From Bimastos eiseni (Eukaryota; Annelida; Clitellata; Crassiclitellata; Lumbricidae), in the NCBI GenBank assembly GCA_959347315.1, contig OY365811.1, positions 33,920,321-33,984,320 of the forward strand: DNA of 64,000 nucleotides. Reading direction: 5' to 3'. Position 1 is the stretch's first letter, and the number at the start of each line of letters is the position of its first letter. Below the pieces are notes generated by a model. The model saw only the letters and a program-made list of their open reading frames with translations. It did not search any database and had not been told where the DNA came from. This document shows, piece after piece, positions 35,455 through 48,156 of the stretch. Position numbers and translations under genes: made by a program.

Positions 35455-36173
35455 TGGGCCGTCCATAAATGACGTCACATAGGGGAGGGGTCACACATTT
35501 GTGATGATGTGTGACGAAGGGAGTGGTTCAACGAAATGTGACGTCGCATCATCACATCAAGCATTAAAATCCGTAACTTTATTTTTAAAATGTACACAAT
35601 GAAACAAGTTTCACATAACTAACAGTAATTGTTACCACATTTTAACAGCACTTATTATGATTATTGCATTCCTAATTTTTGGATTGTTTGCTTTACACTC
35701 TGTCAATTTTGGGAGTGAGGCAGCCATTCTGTAACACACAAGCAGAAATCAATTATCCTGCCCAAACGCACAGGCAACAGAGTCGCTGAAACGAAGAAAA
35801 TGAAGAGCATGCATGTGGATTGGATATTATTTATTTCATGAAGGAGCATTTTGCTTCGCCATTAGAGAAAGGGAGGCATAAAGTTTGAATTCTTTCGAGT
35901 TATTGTTACTAATTTTTAAATAATTGTACTGATTCTCTTGAGGAACGCATAAGATGGTAATAATTATACTTTCTTCATTTTTCTTCATTCTAGTATTTTT
36001 AAAGTATTGTTATAGGTACTTTTTTGATAATTATAGGAAACTTTGTATTACATTCTGGACATCTGGTTTTTTCGGATTGGGGTCAAAGCTTTGTGATGAC
36101 GTATTTGAGGGGTCGTGGCATTTGCGACAAAGGGGTGGTCCAAAATTGCGTGACATCATTTATGGACGGCCCC
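35455..36173. mobile_element. MITE of the GGGGCCGTCC family, 3-bp TAA duplication
   Basis: The left end (T)GGGCCGTCCATAAATGACG and the right end CATTTATGGACGGCCCC form inverted repeats of about 25 bases. Both sides are flanked by TAA (35452-35454 and 36174-36176). Sub-terminal GGTCACACATTTGTGATGA and AAATGTGACG segments are shared with the copy at 48201-48680. The interior is AT-rich with no supportable transposase. Confidence 0.8.
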
Positions 36174-36179
36174 TAAGGC

Positions 36180-37511
36180 AATTACGGTAGCATCTTATAT
36201 TTATATCTTTATAGCCATTTTCTCAGTTTTACACGACCCTAACACGTTCTTCACCAAATCCTACCTCCACTTCATCCCCACTCCATTCACCAATTAAGAC
36301 AGATCTCGCACACAACCATGTTCTCCCACCCAAAGACAGCTTTCAATTTATCCCCAGATCATTGTATAAAAATATCTAGTTTGTTATTAATTCTAACTAC
36401 TTTCACTGGTCGGTGTTATTCATTTTAGCATTTCTGCGTTTTTTGTCAGATTGTGTTCTTCCTAAAGAAACTAATAATCATATTAGTGTATGCCGGTGCA
36501 TCATTGCTATAGTATAGGCCTACTAGATGTTTGTCTGTCCCAAGACTGTTAAAAACTATTTTTAAATGTCTTCTTCCATCACCTCCGGCTCGCGTGCGTA
36601 ACAAAAATGTCTAGACAGACAAATATTTCTTGCCTTATTATATTCTGTACAAGAAACCGTTAAATGCATCTTGCCGTGGCTTTGACATTCCAATATTCTT
36701 GGCAATTATTGACAACGAGAGCTATACCCAATCCGCTCCGTTGTGTGTTAATACTAAAACAGGAAAATCCGCCTATTGCTTGAGTGGGACGTGAAGTCGA
36801 CCAGACTTTTTGCTTTGAAATGAATTTCGAATGCAGATCAACAATCGAAATTGTGTGCATCGTCATGTGGCTCTAGATGACAATTGTAGCATAAAATCCA
36901 AATCGACTTCACGCCCTGTCATCTAAGAGCCATGTGGACTATTAGTTCCATATGTGTTCTACATGGGTGCCATGTAGGCATGCTGGCAACGTACTTCACT
37001 TCAGACGTGGACGAATTGTTCAGTAACTGTTTCGTGATAGCATGTCAAAGTGTTCGTACTGGCCACTTTGTCTACAAAAATACCAGCAAATTTATGACGA
37101 TAGAAGCTTAAAGATGAGTAGCCTACGGTAGTCCTATTTGTAATCTTATGTGTGTTCATGGCGTAATTTTACACAAATAACAAGTGCGCAATAAATGAAT
37201 AGAATAAATAAAATTATTGCTCCCAAGTTGTCTGATCTGTGTTACATTAATTAATCATTCAATGGGAATTGAGACTTGAATGACGAGCTGCATTAATTTG
37301 TTGCCCATTCACTGTCAGCAGGCCTACACGCCCGTAGTTAAAGTGCTAAACGTGTAGCTTAACGATGTGTGACATTTTGTGCATGTTTTTAATGCATCTG
37401 TTTGAATGGAAATAATTTTTATCAGAGAAGCATCCACCTGAGAATTGGCCTATTAGCTGGCCTATTAAGAATTGGCCTATTAGAATTGGCCTATTAACTG
37501 CAGCTCGTCAT
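36180..37511. other. Intergenic DNA
   Basis: No gene recognised. Bases about 37443-37498 hold three or four short repeats of AATTGGCCTATTA. The LINE-type tail at 37520-37575 (GAAGGGGCGCTATATAAAT then GAATGAATGAATG on the plus strand) overlaps the last predicted coding part of the mucin-like gene. Confidence 0.5.
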
Positions 37512-40500
37512 TCAAGTCTCTGAGTAGGTTTCTTGAAGGGGCGCTATATAAATTTTCAGAATGAATGAATGAATGCCTGTACATTGACCAGATCTCTTGA
37601 CCTTCGAATCTGAACCTGACTGCATTTTGTCGATCTTGATATCTCGAGTCGTAGCTGACCCATAGAATCTGTTCTCAGTTAGGTCTTGTGACTTTTTCAA
37701 TCTGACTCTTCTGTGGACAATAACATGTCTCGACAGGATAAAATGGTATGTTGCTAGCCCTTGCCTTTGGAACTCCTCCGGTAAAAGTTCGCTCTGTAAA
37801 CACAGTCTGTTACGACCTTCAGAACCCAACTAAAGTATGGGCTACCTATTCCATTGTCTTTGACTCATTTCCTTCTTTCACAATTCTGGGATTCCCCTTC
37901 GTGGCGTTCTGTTGAACGCATCCTGAAATTCTGACAATGCATCTACATGTAACCTATTTTTGCTTTGTACCGACCATCAACCGATGCCTTGATTATTATA
38001 AACATTGGCGCTATAAAAGTTCATGGATTATTACACGAGGAATAGCCTACACACCTTTTGTATCTAATGATGAGGAAAACCGTGGCAGCGATTATTACGG
38101 CTCCAATAATTGAGCAGATGACGATGGCAGCGATTTCTCCTCCGCTTAATGAGGACGAAGAATCCTTAAATGCATCTGAAATGGTCGTAATAAGCGATTT
38201 ACATCCGTAGGTCAACGGTTAACCTTATGGATCATACATGTAAAGTTTACTGAGAAGTCTGTTTTTGTAACAGCCAAGTCGCGGAGATGAAAGAGATGGA
38301 TGTGAGATGGAGTAGGCCTAGTAGTGTAGTGTCAGGTTTTGCGACACTGTAATAATAAAGATCATTCGTGTCGCCCTCCTCCTTTATCCAGGTTTGGGGC
38401 TGGTACTTCCAGAGTGCAAGCAGTGGAGAAATCTGTGATATGGATATATATATATATTTGGGGATGCATTTACATAGGGGAGGAGGAAGACCGAGATATA
38501 GTACTGTTACTAGCGAATCTCGGACAACTTGGTCTACACATAATTGCGTCGGCTATAATACAAACTTATAGGCTACTATTCTAATCTGGTCGATTTCACT
38601 CCAGGTTGAAATCTTATAGTCTGATCGAGGCTATCGATGTAATTCACATTACAGACCCGGAATTCGAACCCGAGTCGCGTGCAGATGTGATAAACTGACA
38701 CCACCGCAATTATAATAATAAATAATACAATGCCATACAACTGTAATTTTAAATGCCCTCCTTACTAAGTTCAGAAGTGCACTTAGAAGCCGAGCAAAAA
38801 TTAGGAGCGACAGGCTAGGCTAAGTAAGAGGCGACAAAGAGTCGGAGATTTCTGGCACGTCCATGATGCTTTTCTGGTCCGCGTAGCCGTGGCCTAAGAT
38901 TGCTCAATTTGAGCATTAGTCTACTGTTCAAAATTTGTCACTTTTACGGCTGAATGTGAGATTCGCGTGATGTTCGTGACTGTAAATGAGCCTCAAAATT
39001 ACGATCTTTAAGCCTAATTAGACTGTAGGCCTATGTTAAAGATTATTCACCATGTAGGATTCAGTTGCGTCTAAATATTTCTCGGGAGCGATCCCTCTTC
39101 TATAGAAGCCCTGTCCCTATTTTGCTCAGGTGTCAGGCTGAGTGCTGACTGTCAACATCAGATGGAAGAAATTCACCACCAGGAATCTATCGATCCTAAT
39201 CTATTGGATCGAGACATAGGCCCACTTGCAAGGCATCTTATACTCGATGCGTATGTGCATTCCATTATTAGAATTGATGGGTGGATCCTGGTCAGCTGTC
39301 GCCAAGCGGTTAGAAGATATCTCATGGTATCTTCATGAGACTTCATCGTTAAACATTATTTCAACATTTTATGAGTTTGTGCCATTTTCGCCCCCACCTT
39401 CCTTAGTATACATATAGGCCTACATTGCATGTCTCGCAGCCTGTTGTTTGAGACGGAGCCTTTGCTCTGTACGTGGGATTGATGGAGCTGTGGTAGGCCA
39501 AGCTGTCTGTTTTCGCCTCATGGTGTTATTGTAGGAGCTCTATTGCCGTCGGTCCTTAATACATTATGAAACGGCTTCGGAGAATGACTTGTCTCCATCA
39601 TGTTAGCCTTGCCAACCCTGGCCATTAGGAGGCCTCTCTAAGCCAACGAATTGAAGACCCTTTGGCATAAACACCTAGAAACAAAGTCCGATGTTTTGGC
39701 GACACGTGTGAAACTCAGTCTATTGCCTTCGACTATCTTATCGACTTTAGGAAATAGTGATTAGGCCCAATCGAATGCGTGACCTACATGTATATGCTCA
39801 ATTTGGTCTGCAAAAAGCTGAATAGCCTATAGTCCATGAAAACGTGTCGCCTGTTATGCACAGTTGGTTTTTTATGTAAGAGTAGGCCTGAAGCAATTAA
39901 CACTAATTAGCAAATCAAATCATTTCTTTTTGTAACAGACCAAAAGACCACTTGTGACGAACGACTAGATCGGCTACGCAGGGGACCCTCAAGGATCGTA
40001 CGATCCCGCTTAGTAGGGCCCCCTATACAATGTAACGTAAATCTTCGAGAACAGAGTGGACAACGCGTTCCGAGAGTTTTGATAAGATGAAGAGATTTGA
40101 AATTGGACGGTAGTCGGAGAGGAGTTCCTTGTCTAGGAACAGTTTCTTGAGAAGTTGTTCAACAACTGAGTCTTGGATAAGCATAGGAAAAGTACCGGTC
40201 AATAGAGACAGACTGATGGTCTTGTTGGAAATGCAAGCTGGTGATGAAAGCCAAAATTAGTTAAACAGTCTAGATTGGCTGCTTAATCAAATTAAACATA
40301 AATCTTAACTCAAGACTTAGATCGGTTACGCAGAGGACACTGAACGAAATGAGCAGTCATTTTAATGTGAATAGCTATGACATAAAATTATGTTCCTCGA
40401 TAATAGCTATTAACACATGTAAACAATTAAGGTTTCCTCTTAATCACGTTTCAGAACTTCCGCGGACTATCTTTTTAGAAGTTGTGATTATGGTAGATGT

Positions 40501-42698
40501 GGATTCATAAGATGTGGTTGTGCAACCGCTGATAGATCAAATATGTTTCTGGAAGATCGAGTTCACATGGTTATGCCAATTAGAAAGCGGCACAGTCCTA
40601 TTTTAAAGAAGCATAAATTCTGGAGATATCTATGAACATATAGAGAGATCTCGTTAAAAATTAGGTGCTCTGCATATCTGATGAGACAGAGTCGGGAGTT
40701 CATGTACTTCAATCGTTGGAATTCATCTCGAGGTTCGTTTTTTCTAGAGACACCGTGTAGGTCAGCTAGACTACTCCCAAGGTATCTATATTATTAGCAT
40801 ATTGGTCCTTAGACTACTCGTTAGCTCAATAATTGAGGCCGATGAATTTTCGTCGATTTATACACCAGGTGTCCATGCCAGTTATATCAGCTTACTAATT
40901 AATTAAATAGAAGCAGCGAAAACTTTATTACGCAACCAGATATATATGTAATATATAAATAATATATATTTATATACGTTCTGTAATATGTAAGCCTAGG
41001 TATGAACATTGCATATTTGCAAGTAATTATCTCTTTGTTTGGGGCCTTTATGAATTACCTTAGGCCTATGAGCTAAATCATGGATATCTAACGAGACTTA
41101 ATTGAGCGCCTTGAGAGGTTGAAAATGACAATACAGTGTCAAACAATAGATATTTAACATCTAATATAATGCTGAGAACAATAACTTGTAATCTCTCGTG
41201 TGGGCATAATATACTTACTCGTGGTTGTCTCGACCATTTTTGTCGGTGTTGTCCCTTCTACCGTTAAATCTGACAGGCCGGTGATAGTGCTTTCTAGCGT
41301 TGCAGTGGATCCAACCGTGTAATTATCAGTTGGTATTGTCGACCACGTTGTGTTGTTACTGGTGCTAATGTCGTATGGTCCACTTGTTGTCCACGTTGTG
41401 TTGCTACTGGTGCTACTGTCGTATGGTCCACTTGTTGTCCACGTTGTGTTGTTACTGGTGCTATTGTCGTGCGGTATTGTCGTCCACGTCGTATTGTTTT
41501 CGGCCGTGCTATTGTCGTGCGGTACTGTCGTCCACGTTGTATTGTTATCAGTGCTATTGTAGTGCGGCATTGACGTCCATATTGTGCTGCTCTCAGTTGG
41601 TACTACCGTACTGATAGCGACAGTACTCGACGCTGTATTTCCAGTTGAAACTTTGGTGCTTGGAACGGCAGCTGTTGCTTGGGTACTTCCAGTCACAGTA
41701 TTTGGAGTTGTGCTTCCCTCAGTTGAGTTACCGTCTGTTGTTATAAACAGAGTTGTATTACCACTGGGTGGTACAGTGCTCGAGGTTACATTTTCTGTCG
41801 AGTTCAATGTCGAAACGTCTTTTGTGATCGACGCTGCAGAAGACGAACTTTGGGCGGAACACTTGGCGGAAAAACTGGAACAGGCGACAAACTGATAATA
41901 GTTCAACGCTTGAACGAGTCATATTAAGAGAATTAATCTCTGGTGAATATAAATCAATTTCAGTTGAAATGATAAAACGTGGAAGCAACTAATAGAAAAG
42001 GTGACTTTTGATCAACACGAAAATGTTATAATACACGAATGAGCACACATGTCAAGATCCATGGGCGTCAATCCCCCTCTGAGTGATGGAGGCAAGCCCC
42101 CGGTCCCAAGGGTATGGAAGGCAAAATATTCCCCTGTAAGACTTTAAAAAATATCCCCCATACGTGAAATGGGAGGCATTGCCTCCGGACCCCCATATCT
42201 GGACGCCACTGATCATTTACTAACATTTAGGTCACGACTTCCTCCTAAACATAATTTAGGCCTTTATGAGCCCCAATTACGCTGTCCCCAAATCCTAGAA
42301 CAGGGAATTGTGATGTGGTCCTACGAAACTTTTGCAGATTTACAAATAGGCTTCTATAACCAGAGATGTCCTAAGACAACAAGATTATGCCTAAGTCTAC
42401 GGACGCGTTCAAGGTCCTGGTCTCCTTGAACAATCGCAAAAATCAAAACGTATTCGAAAAGGCCATAGGCCTAGGAGGCTAGGCCTACCTGTCACTGGCT
42501 GCTATAGGGGATCGCAGTTTGCATCCCATCTTTTGAGACATGAGACGGTCTTGAAAGCAGTGAGCAAAATCGTTTCAATTTACCTTCTAAAAATACGTCT
42601 TTAACTGATTTACATACTTACATGCATGCTATGAAGAAGAAGAAGCCAAGTGCTGCGAATGTAGGTCGAAACGAAACCTGGTGATGTTCAGAGGCCAT
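37512..42698 (-). CDS. Mucin-like single-pass type I membrane protein
   Basis: Four exons join in phase into 341 residues: 42622-42698, 41219-41847, 38055-38175 and 37512-37710. Exon 1 gives a signal peptide with the core ALGFFFFIAC and ends at a GTAAGT donor. Exon 2 encodes about 210 residues that are nearly all Ser, Thr and Asn, with six or seven diverged ~15-residue repeats built on NNTTWTT and PHDNST; most units carry N-glycosylation sequons. This predicts a heavily glycosylated ectodomain. Exon 3 is a transmembrane exon, with GEIAAIVICSIIGAVIIAAT followed by VFLIIRYK. Exon 4 gives a basic cytoplasmic tail (RRVRLKKSQDLTENRFYG) and then runs into a repeat tail that supplies the stop, so the real C-terminus may differ. 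The exon-2 acceptor (CCGCCCAAAG) was chosen because it fits the incoming phase; others are possible. Family unknown. Confidence 0.7.
38369..38430 (+). repeat. Dispersed repeat with TCGCCCTCCTCCTTT core
   Basis: GTCGCCCTCCTCCTTTATCC, then GGTTTGGGGCTGGTAC, the clearest copy of the repeat described at 8308. It lies just outside the transmembrane exon, in intron 2 of the minus-strand mucin-like gene. Confidence 0.6.
40020..40240 (-). mobile_element. LINE reverse-transcriptase fragment (N-terminal part of the RT domain)
   Basis: The minus strand is open for about 70 codons and reads QDSVVEQLLKKLFLDKELLS, then DYRPISNLFILSKLSERVV. The pattern K-K-x-x-x-D-x-x-x-L-x-x-Y-R-P-I-S-N-L-x-x-L-S-K marks the start of non-LTR reverse transcriptases. 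The rest of the element was not found nearby. It lies in intron 2 of the mucin-like gene, in the same orientation. Confidence 0.8.
42060..42215. mobile_element. Possible MITE with GGCGTC ends
   Basis: CATGGGCGTCAATCCCC at the left and GGACGCCACTG at the right are roughly inverted. The interior holds GGAGGCAAGCCCCCGG and GGAGGCATTGCCTCCGG, also self-complementary. No clear target duplication was found. In intron 1 of the mucin-like gene. Confidence 0.4.
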
Positions 42699-44270
42699 GA
42701 CCGAATCTGTAAATATCCAAAAGGACTTTACACCTATACAGCCGGAGACAGACCGAATTGTTCTAGAAAAACGTCAGCTATAGTCTTTACCAACAACGAG
42801 AAGACAGCAGCGACAGCGGCTAAGACTACAACTGACTGATGAACTCCGACATATGAGTAGCAGCCTATTATTAGCTATAGGCAAATTGCCATCCATATGA
42901 ACAACGCGTGACTTTCCTTTGTAAACTAAAGTTTGCATATTCTTATCCGTAGACAGGTACCTGATGAAATAGGATACTCTCGATGCACTTTACACGTGAA
43001 CATTTTTAAACTGAAAAAGGATTTTCGTACCTGAAGCACGCGTTGATGCGTACTAAAAACTTTTTATTATGTATATTGCAGTAGACTTAAGTGTAGACTA
43101 CATTCACTAACTGCTGTAGCAAGTATGATATCGTATATATATATATAATATATATATATATTAATATCTGGTGCTCAACATTAGCATAATTATGCCCATA
43201 TACACATGAGCATAAGTATATGAATTTACAGCAAACACAATTAATTGGTCAATATTCAACTGCTTGATATACGAGAAGGGTGTAGGCCTACTGATTAATT
43301 GACCATATATATACGCAAGTAAATCGTAGACATGCTTTGTATACAGATAACGTCCATAATCAATCATACCAATATACACCACATGCTAGTATACATATAT
43401 ATAATATATATAGATATATAGTTTTATATATATATATACAGAGATGCTGCGGTCCGTGTTTACTTTGAACCCGCAAGAGTCTTTACTTAGCTTCTTCTCG
43501 CTCGCGGTGAAAGGTCGACCCTGTTAGGTGTTCAGTAGTAGGTTACTCAGAGCATCGAGTGTTATCAGAGATAAGAATCGCTGGGTGGTTTCAATGGATG
43601 AGTTCTGTTGGTCGTCGAGTGGACTCTTGCCCGTTTCTACCTGTACAGAACTATGCGCCTCACACACCACGCAAGCTGTAGGGCTGCAGTGTTAATTCGC
43701 CTATCTGGCTATGTGAGTGTCATGCTGACGCTTTCACAGTGTGTCTATAATCACAATCGTAATCTCCAAACTTCTAAAGCGCCACTCGAAAGTCAAACGT
43801 AGGGCACCAGCTCATTCACGGGCGCAGCGTTAAATCAAATGGATTGTCAAAAAGGTAGTCCGTGGAAGTTCTGGTTCCGTTTTCCAGAGGTTCAGAGGAG
43901 GCAAAGTAGCTGTTGGGTCTAGTCTACTAGCATAATTGTGAATTTAGGAATAATAGTTGTACGCAAAGCGCAGCAGAGGCTTAATTTGCTGAGAGCAAAA
44001 CACGAAAGCTATGTTTGTAAGAAAATATCCCGACAATGTATAGTAATGTAAGCAAACATTTACTCATTACAATAACACAATCTGGCTTTCAATCTTACTA
44101 ACAATAGAAACTTTAGCAAATATTTTTAACTAAGCTTTTATTTGTTTTACACTCGTAGTAATCCAGGCCTACAGAGTTTGTTATATTAATTGTGTTATCA
44201 GTTTATTACTATATTGGTAAATGTAAAAAATTACACACGTGCTGCCTGGACATGGAAATGAAATGCAATA
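42699..44270. other. Intergenic DNA 5' of the mucin-like gene
   Basis: No gene recognised. Short AT runs lie at 43133-43162 and 43395-43440. The dispersed ~65-bp repeat (ATCTCCAAACTTCTAAAGCG) is at 43755-43828. The promoter of the mucin-like gene should lie just above 42698, but no TATA element is evident. Confidence 0.5.
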
Positions 44271-44280
44271 CTCTATAAAT

Positions 44281-44410
44281 TATCTGAGACAGACTAGCGG
44301 TTTAGTCGTTCTTGCATAATACGGCTGCGAAGGTCGTTCTTGGTCAAGTTAAGTTTTGAGAAAGAACGTTCACACAGTTTGTCATCTAATCGTTGATAGA
44401 AACATTCTTA
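44281..44410 (-). pseudogene. hAT transposase C-terminal (dimerisation) relic
   Basis: The minus strand reads DDKLCERSFSKLNLTKNDLR followed by SRIMQERLNR, the conserved C-E-R-x-F-S-K-L-x-x-x-K-x-x-L-R-x-x-M-x-x-E-R-L motif of the hAT-family dimerisation domain. An in-frame stop follows. No intact transposase frame was found around it. An autonomous relative of this kind may have mobilised the four hAT-type MITEs in the window, but no shared ends were shown. Confidence 0.7.
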
Positions 44411-44899
44411 TTGCAATTTAAACGTTTGTAGACATTGATTCCAGATTGTCATTCTTTGTCGTGGTTTAGATTACTGACATAGATGACATTGATGTTTTTG
44501 CAAATGACACTGGCATAATATGCCAGTAGTAGGCCTACGAACTAATTTCAGAATTGCACACTTACAACCGTATTATAGTTTCAGGTGTACAATTCTGAAA
44601 TTAGTTTGTTTTGGTCAAGATCTTGATGATAGAACTTTGGAAGATTTCACTACATTCTATTATTTGTTCAATAGGCCTATTCAAATGATCCAGTTTCATT
44701 AAGAATGTAAATCTGCTGACGGAAACAGGAATCAGTTAAGCGACGTCTTTGCAACTTATCTCCAGTTCTATACGCGCGTTGAGTCGTACTAAAATCAGAT
44801 TCTTTAATATTTATGCTGGCAACTAGCAAGACCTCTACGAATCCAATAAGATCGTAATTCCTCATTGATTGTACTCCGTAAGGCTGCATCTGTTGGATA

Positions 44900-46160
44900 G
44901 AGTTAGGATTAGTATCACGTTTTCTCTGTTTTCATATGAATTATGTATTCCAAACTACAATTTATTTAACAATAATTAACCATCAGTTACTTACCACAAT
45001 TTGGGCTAGCGGACATTGCCATGTGGGGCCTCTGCTGCGCTTTGCCCTAGGCTTTGAAAGCTACATAATTACTGCATGGTCTTCAGGTTCAGTAGTTGAA
45101 GCCTCATTATTTGGTTAGTGTATCATTTGTAAATTCTCTATGCTGCTGTTCGTTTAATTCAATGCCAAGATACACTCATTACAAGTATTTGTTTCTCCGT
45201 AACTTGACCCAGAGACTCTGAACACCCATGTCATCTTTCAGCTCACTCAGCCGTCGACGGGAATCTGTTGGTTGGTCCCACGTTTGCGCATGGGCCCACC
45301 ACTGGTGACACTTTTCAGCTTACTGTGCATAGTTTTGCTACCAGATGCATTTTGCTCGTTCACTACAAGATGGGCACAAATATTTTCAAATGTAGTTTAA
45401 AAGATGGTTGTAGCCTAGTCGTAGTAAAAGTAAACGAACAAAAAGTAGTTTCAAAAGTAGCTTTAGACTTAGTTAAGCCGACCATGTCTTAGTTCACATC
45501 ATAATACATTGCATAACGTAATCTACGATTTCGTATCCGAGCTGTAGCGTCAGGAGTTCTAGGTGTTTTGTTTGGAGTTAGAGACTTGGGACAAGGCTTT
45601 GGAACGTAATCTGCGCTGCCCTTCCACGGTCTGTGCAAGGAATTCACTCGTTTTTGAAAAGCTACTCTAGGGACATCTATCGAATCGATCGGAAGTAAAG
45701 CCAATGTATATATATATATGTTATATATATATATTATATATATGTTATATATATATCATGGCGACCAGCGTAGTAGCGTACACGTCACCTTTAACAACTC
45801 AAGCGTAGGTGAATGGATTGGAGGGAGGAATGGATGAACGGATGGATGGATGAAGGAAAGGAGTGATGGGTGTAAGTGTGGATAAAGTGCAGGATGATGG
45901 ATTGCATGTATTGATTTGAATTATAGATGGACGTCTTCAATTTGGAAGCACAGCTGCGCACTACTACACCAGGCCTATAGGCCTACCTTTGCGATCTCGT
46001 TTATAGCACTCAAGTGTTGAATAAGCATGCAAAAGCAAAACGTCTGATTGCTTATACTGTGCATTGGACAAGTTATTATTCAGGCACAGCCACTATTTTA
46101 TCCATTCAACCATCCATCCATCTACTATTTAGCCACAGCAGTATTTGTGTCAATTAGTCT
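44900..46160. other. No gene recognised; AT repeat and low-complexity GGAT tract
   Basis: Frames at 45268-45492 and 45489-45704 are open but show no family motif or splice structure. An interrupted TATA run lies at 45706-45757, and a GGATGGAT-like tract at about 45835-45900. Confidence 0.45.
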
Positions 46161-46165
46161 TAAAT

Positions 46166-46384
46166 TATTATTATTATTATTATTATTTTCGAAATTTGAT
46201 ACCGCTCTTCTTCCAACATCTTTTTGCTCAGAAGTGCAAACACACGCCTCGACGGCGCAATTGTACTGCAGAGCAATGTTGCGCGAAGAACTTGCTCAAG
46301 CACTGACGCCCCGGACGAGGCTCGAACCCGCGCGCTCAGCACACGCTGAACGCTACGGGCTGACCGCTTTAACCGATCGGCCAC
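46166..46384 (-). mobile_element. tRNA-derived SINE with AAT tail
   Basis: On the minus strand: head GTGGCCGATCGGTTAAAGCG (A box), GGGTTCGAGCCTCG (B box), CTTGAGCAAGTTCTTCGCGC, GTTGGAAGAAGAGCGGTATC and a tail of AAT repeats. Same family as 32150-32425 but without that copy's extra 5' segment. Confidence 0.8.
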
Positions 46385-46867
46385 GGTGACTTAACAAGCA
46401 GACCCTCGCATCGAAGACATTGGCTCCTTCGATGTTACACAGAGTTCAACAAAAACAGTAGACTCCTCTGATCAATGCGTCGTGTATAAACCTACATGTC
46501 CACTTAGTTCAGTCGTTGACCTCAACTATCAAAGTAAACATCAGACAACGTAATAATAGACTCGTCTTTATGCCATCCCGTGTGAAATATCGGCATGATC
46601 AAACTACATCAGAGTTGCTCAGGGGTCTAATTTTCATAAACCGACCCAACCCTACCATCCAGAATGAACCCGACTCGACTTCTTAAGCGAAATAACTAAC
46701 CCGACCCGACCCGTGAAGTGCATACCCGATCCAATCCGACCCGACCCGCATTTAGTGCAAATTTTGCTAATATTTTTTTATCGTCAAATTTTAATGTCGT
46801 AAAACCGCAACACAGCCAGACCGCCATTTATGATAACGACCGGCTGTTGATTTGCGAGAACTTATCA

Positions 46868-47115
46868 GGGAAGATAGGGGAGACCGGGGATGAATGTAAA
46901 AAATTTCGAACTTCACCAAATTTTTTAAATTTGTAATTGTAATCCTTTCATATCAAACTATAGCCTAACGCGTCGGATCGATAATGGCAAAGTATTAAGT
47001 GGTTTCGGCATCAAATATAGCTTAGACCAACAAAATAACGAACCTCATCGGATGTTACAAGTTGCCCCACTAGCGGGGTGAGTTGTAACACGAGCCGGGG
47101 CATGTTGTACCGATA
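46868..47115 (+). repeat. Dispersed element end (GAGACCGGGGATGAATGTAA)
   Basis: GGGGAGACCGGGGATGAATG and, about 180 bases on, GATGTTACAAGTTGCCCCA. A second copy in the same orientation is at 49465-49670 (GAGACCGGGAATGAATGTAA and GTGTTACAACTAACCCCA). Between the copies lies a transposase-like relic, but the copies are direct, not inverted, so they are not obviously its two ends. Confidence 0.45.
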
Positions 47116-47344
47116 TTGAGAAGAAACTTACTTTTTAAAAATTTTGCTTCTTTGGCAAAGGCAAAACAGGAAATGTTTGTAATTACATCATAAAAGCATA
47201 AAATTACAATCAGGCTGTCACACTAACGGTTGTTGCAATGTTCAGTACACAGTTACACCTAGACCTAGGCCAATTGTAGGCGATAGTGTCTATGCTGTGA
47301 GTCTATAAAAACGTCATGGCTAGAGGCTACTTGCAATGTACACA

Positions 47345-47470
47345 GGGCTTAAAGTGTACCTGGACGGTCTTGGACGGCGTCCAGGCACTTATTTTCGAGG
47401 CTGGACAACGTCCTGCCACTTATTTGGCCAGCAGAACCTGGACGCCGTCCATGAACGTCCATGCAACAGT
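47345..47470. repeat. GGACGGCGTCCAGG inverted repeats
   Basis: GGACGGCGTCCAGG and CCTGGACGCCGTCC face each other about 60 bases apart, with further GTCCAGG/CCTGGAC words. Strong hairpin potential; possibly a small foldback element. Confidence 0.5.
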
Positions 47471-48047
47471 GAAATTCCTCTATATGCGTAAGTTATTATC
47501 AACAGGAAAAAGAGGAAATGAGGAAAAAATTTCGTACATTTACAAACTTTTTTTCCCAGCTTTCAAAACGATGCCGGCGCCACTGCATGGCCCCTTGTCG
47601 GCAATTTCACACAGGAAAGCAATTCTCTGCAGGCCTACGCTTTAAATTAAAACAAATATTACACCAACACATAATTTACGAGTAAACAATGGTTGATGGA
47701 CAAAAAGCCAAACGAATGATAACAAATTCTATTTTTCGCCCATTGTATTTGATTAAATAGAAGTTGGATTGATAATAATAATATCTGCAAGTCCAGCTTC
47801 TGGTTCAGCAAGAACCATTTTTGTCAATTCAACTTCTATTTAGGAAAATATTCTTTTCGATGACCAAACTTTTATTTCAGTAGGCATTATGTTTATCTAA
47901 ATGGCATCTGTTTTGGAAGAATTTCGTTTACTCATTCAACTTCTATTCCAGCATCATTAATACCACCAATCCAACTTATATTTTAACGAACACGGTGGAC
48001 CACAGTGCACGAACCATTTGTCGTCGACTTAATATGTTGGTACTCTG

Positions 48048-48156
48048 CAGAGGCGGACTGGAGGAAAGTCAGCTTGTGTGTGAAAAAGAAAAGTTATTTA
48101 GTGACCTTGCCAAGCCAGGTCACCGGGCAAATGCCCGGTGGGCCAGTCCGCCTCTG
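48048..48156. mobile_element. Very short hAT-type MITE, 109 bp
   Basis: The ends CAGAGGCGGACTGG and CCAGTCCGCCTCTG are perfect 14-base inverted repeats. The flanks GTACTCTG (48040-48047) and GTGCTCTG (48157-48164) form an 8-bp duplication with one mismatch. Confidence 0.8.
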
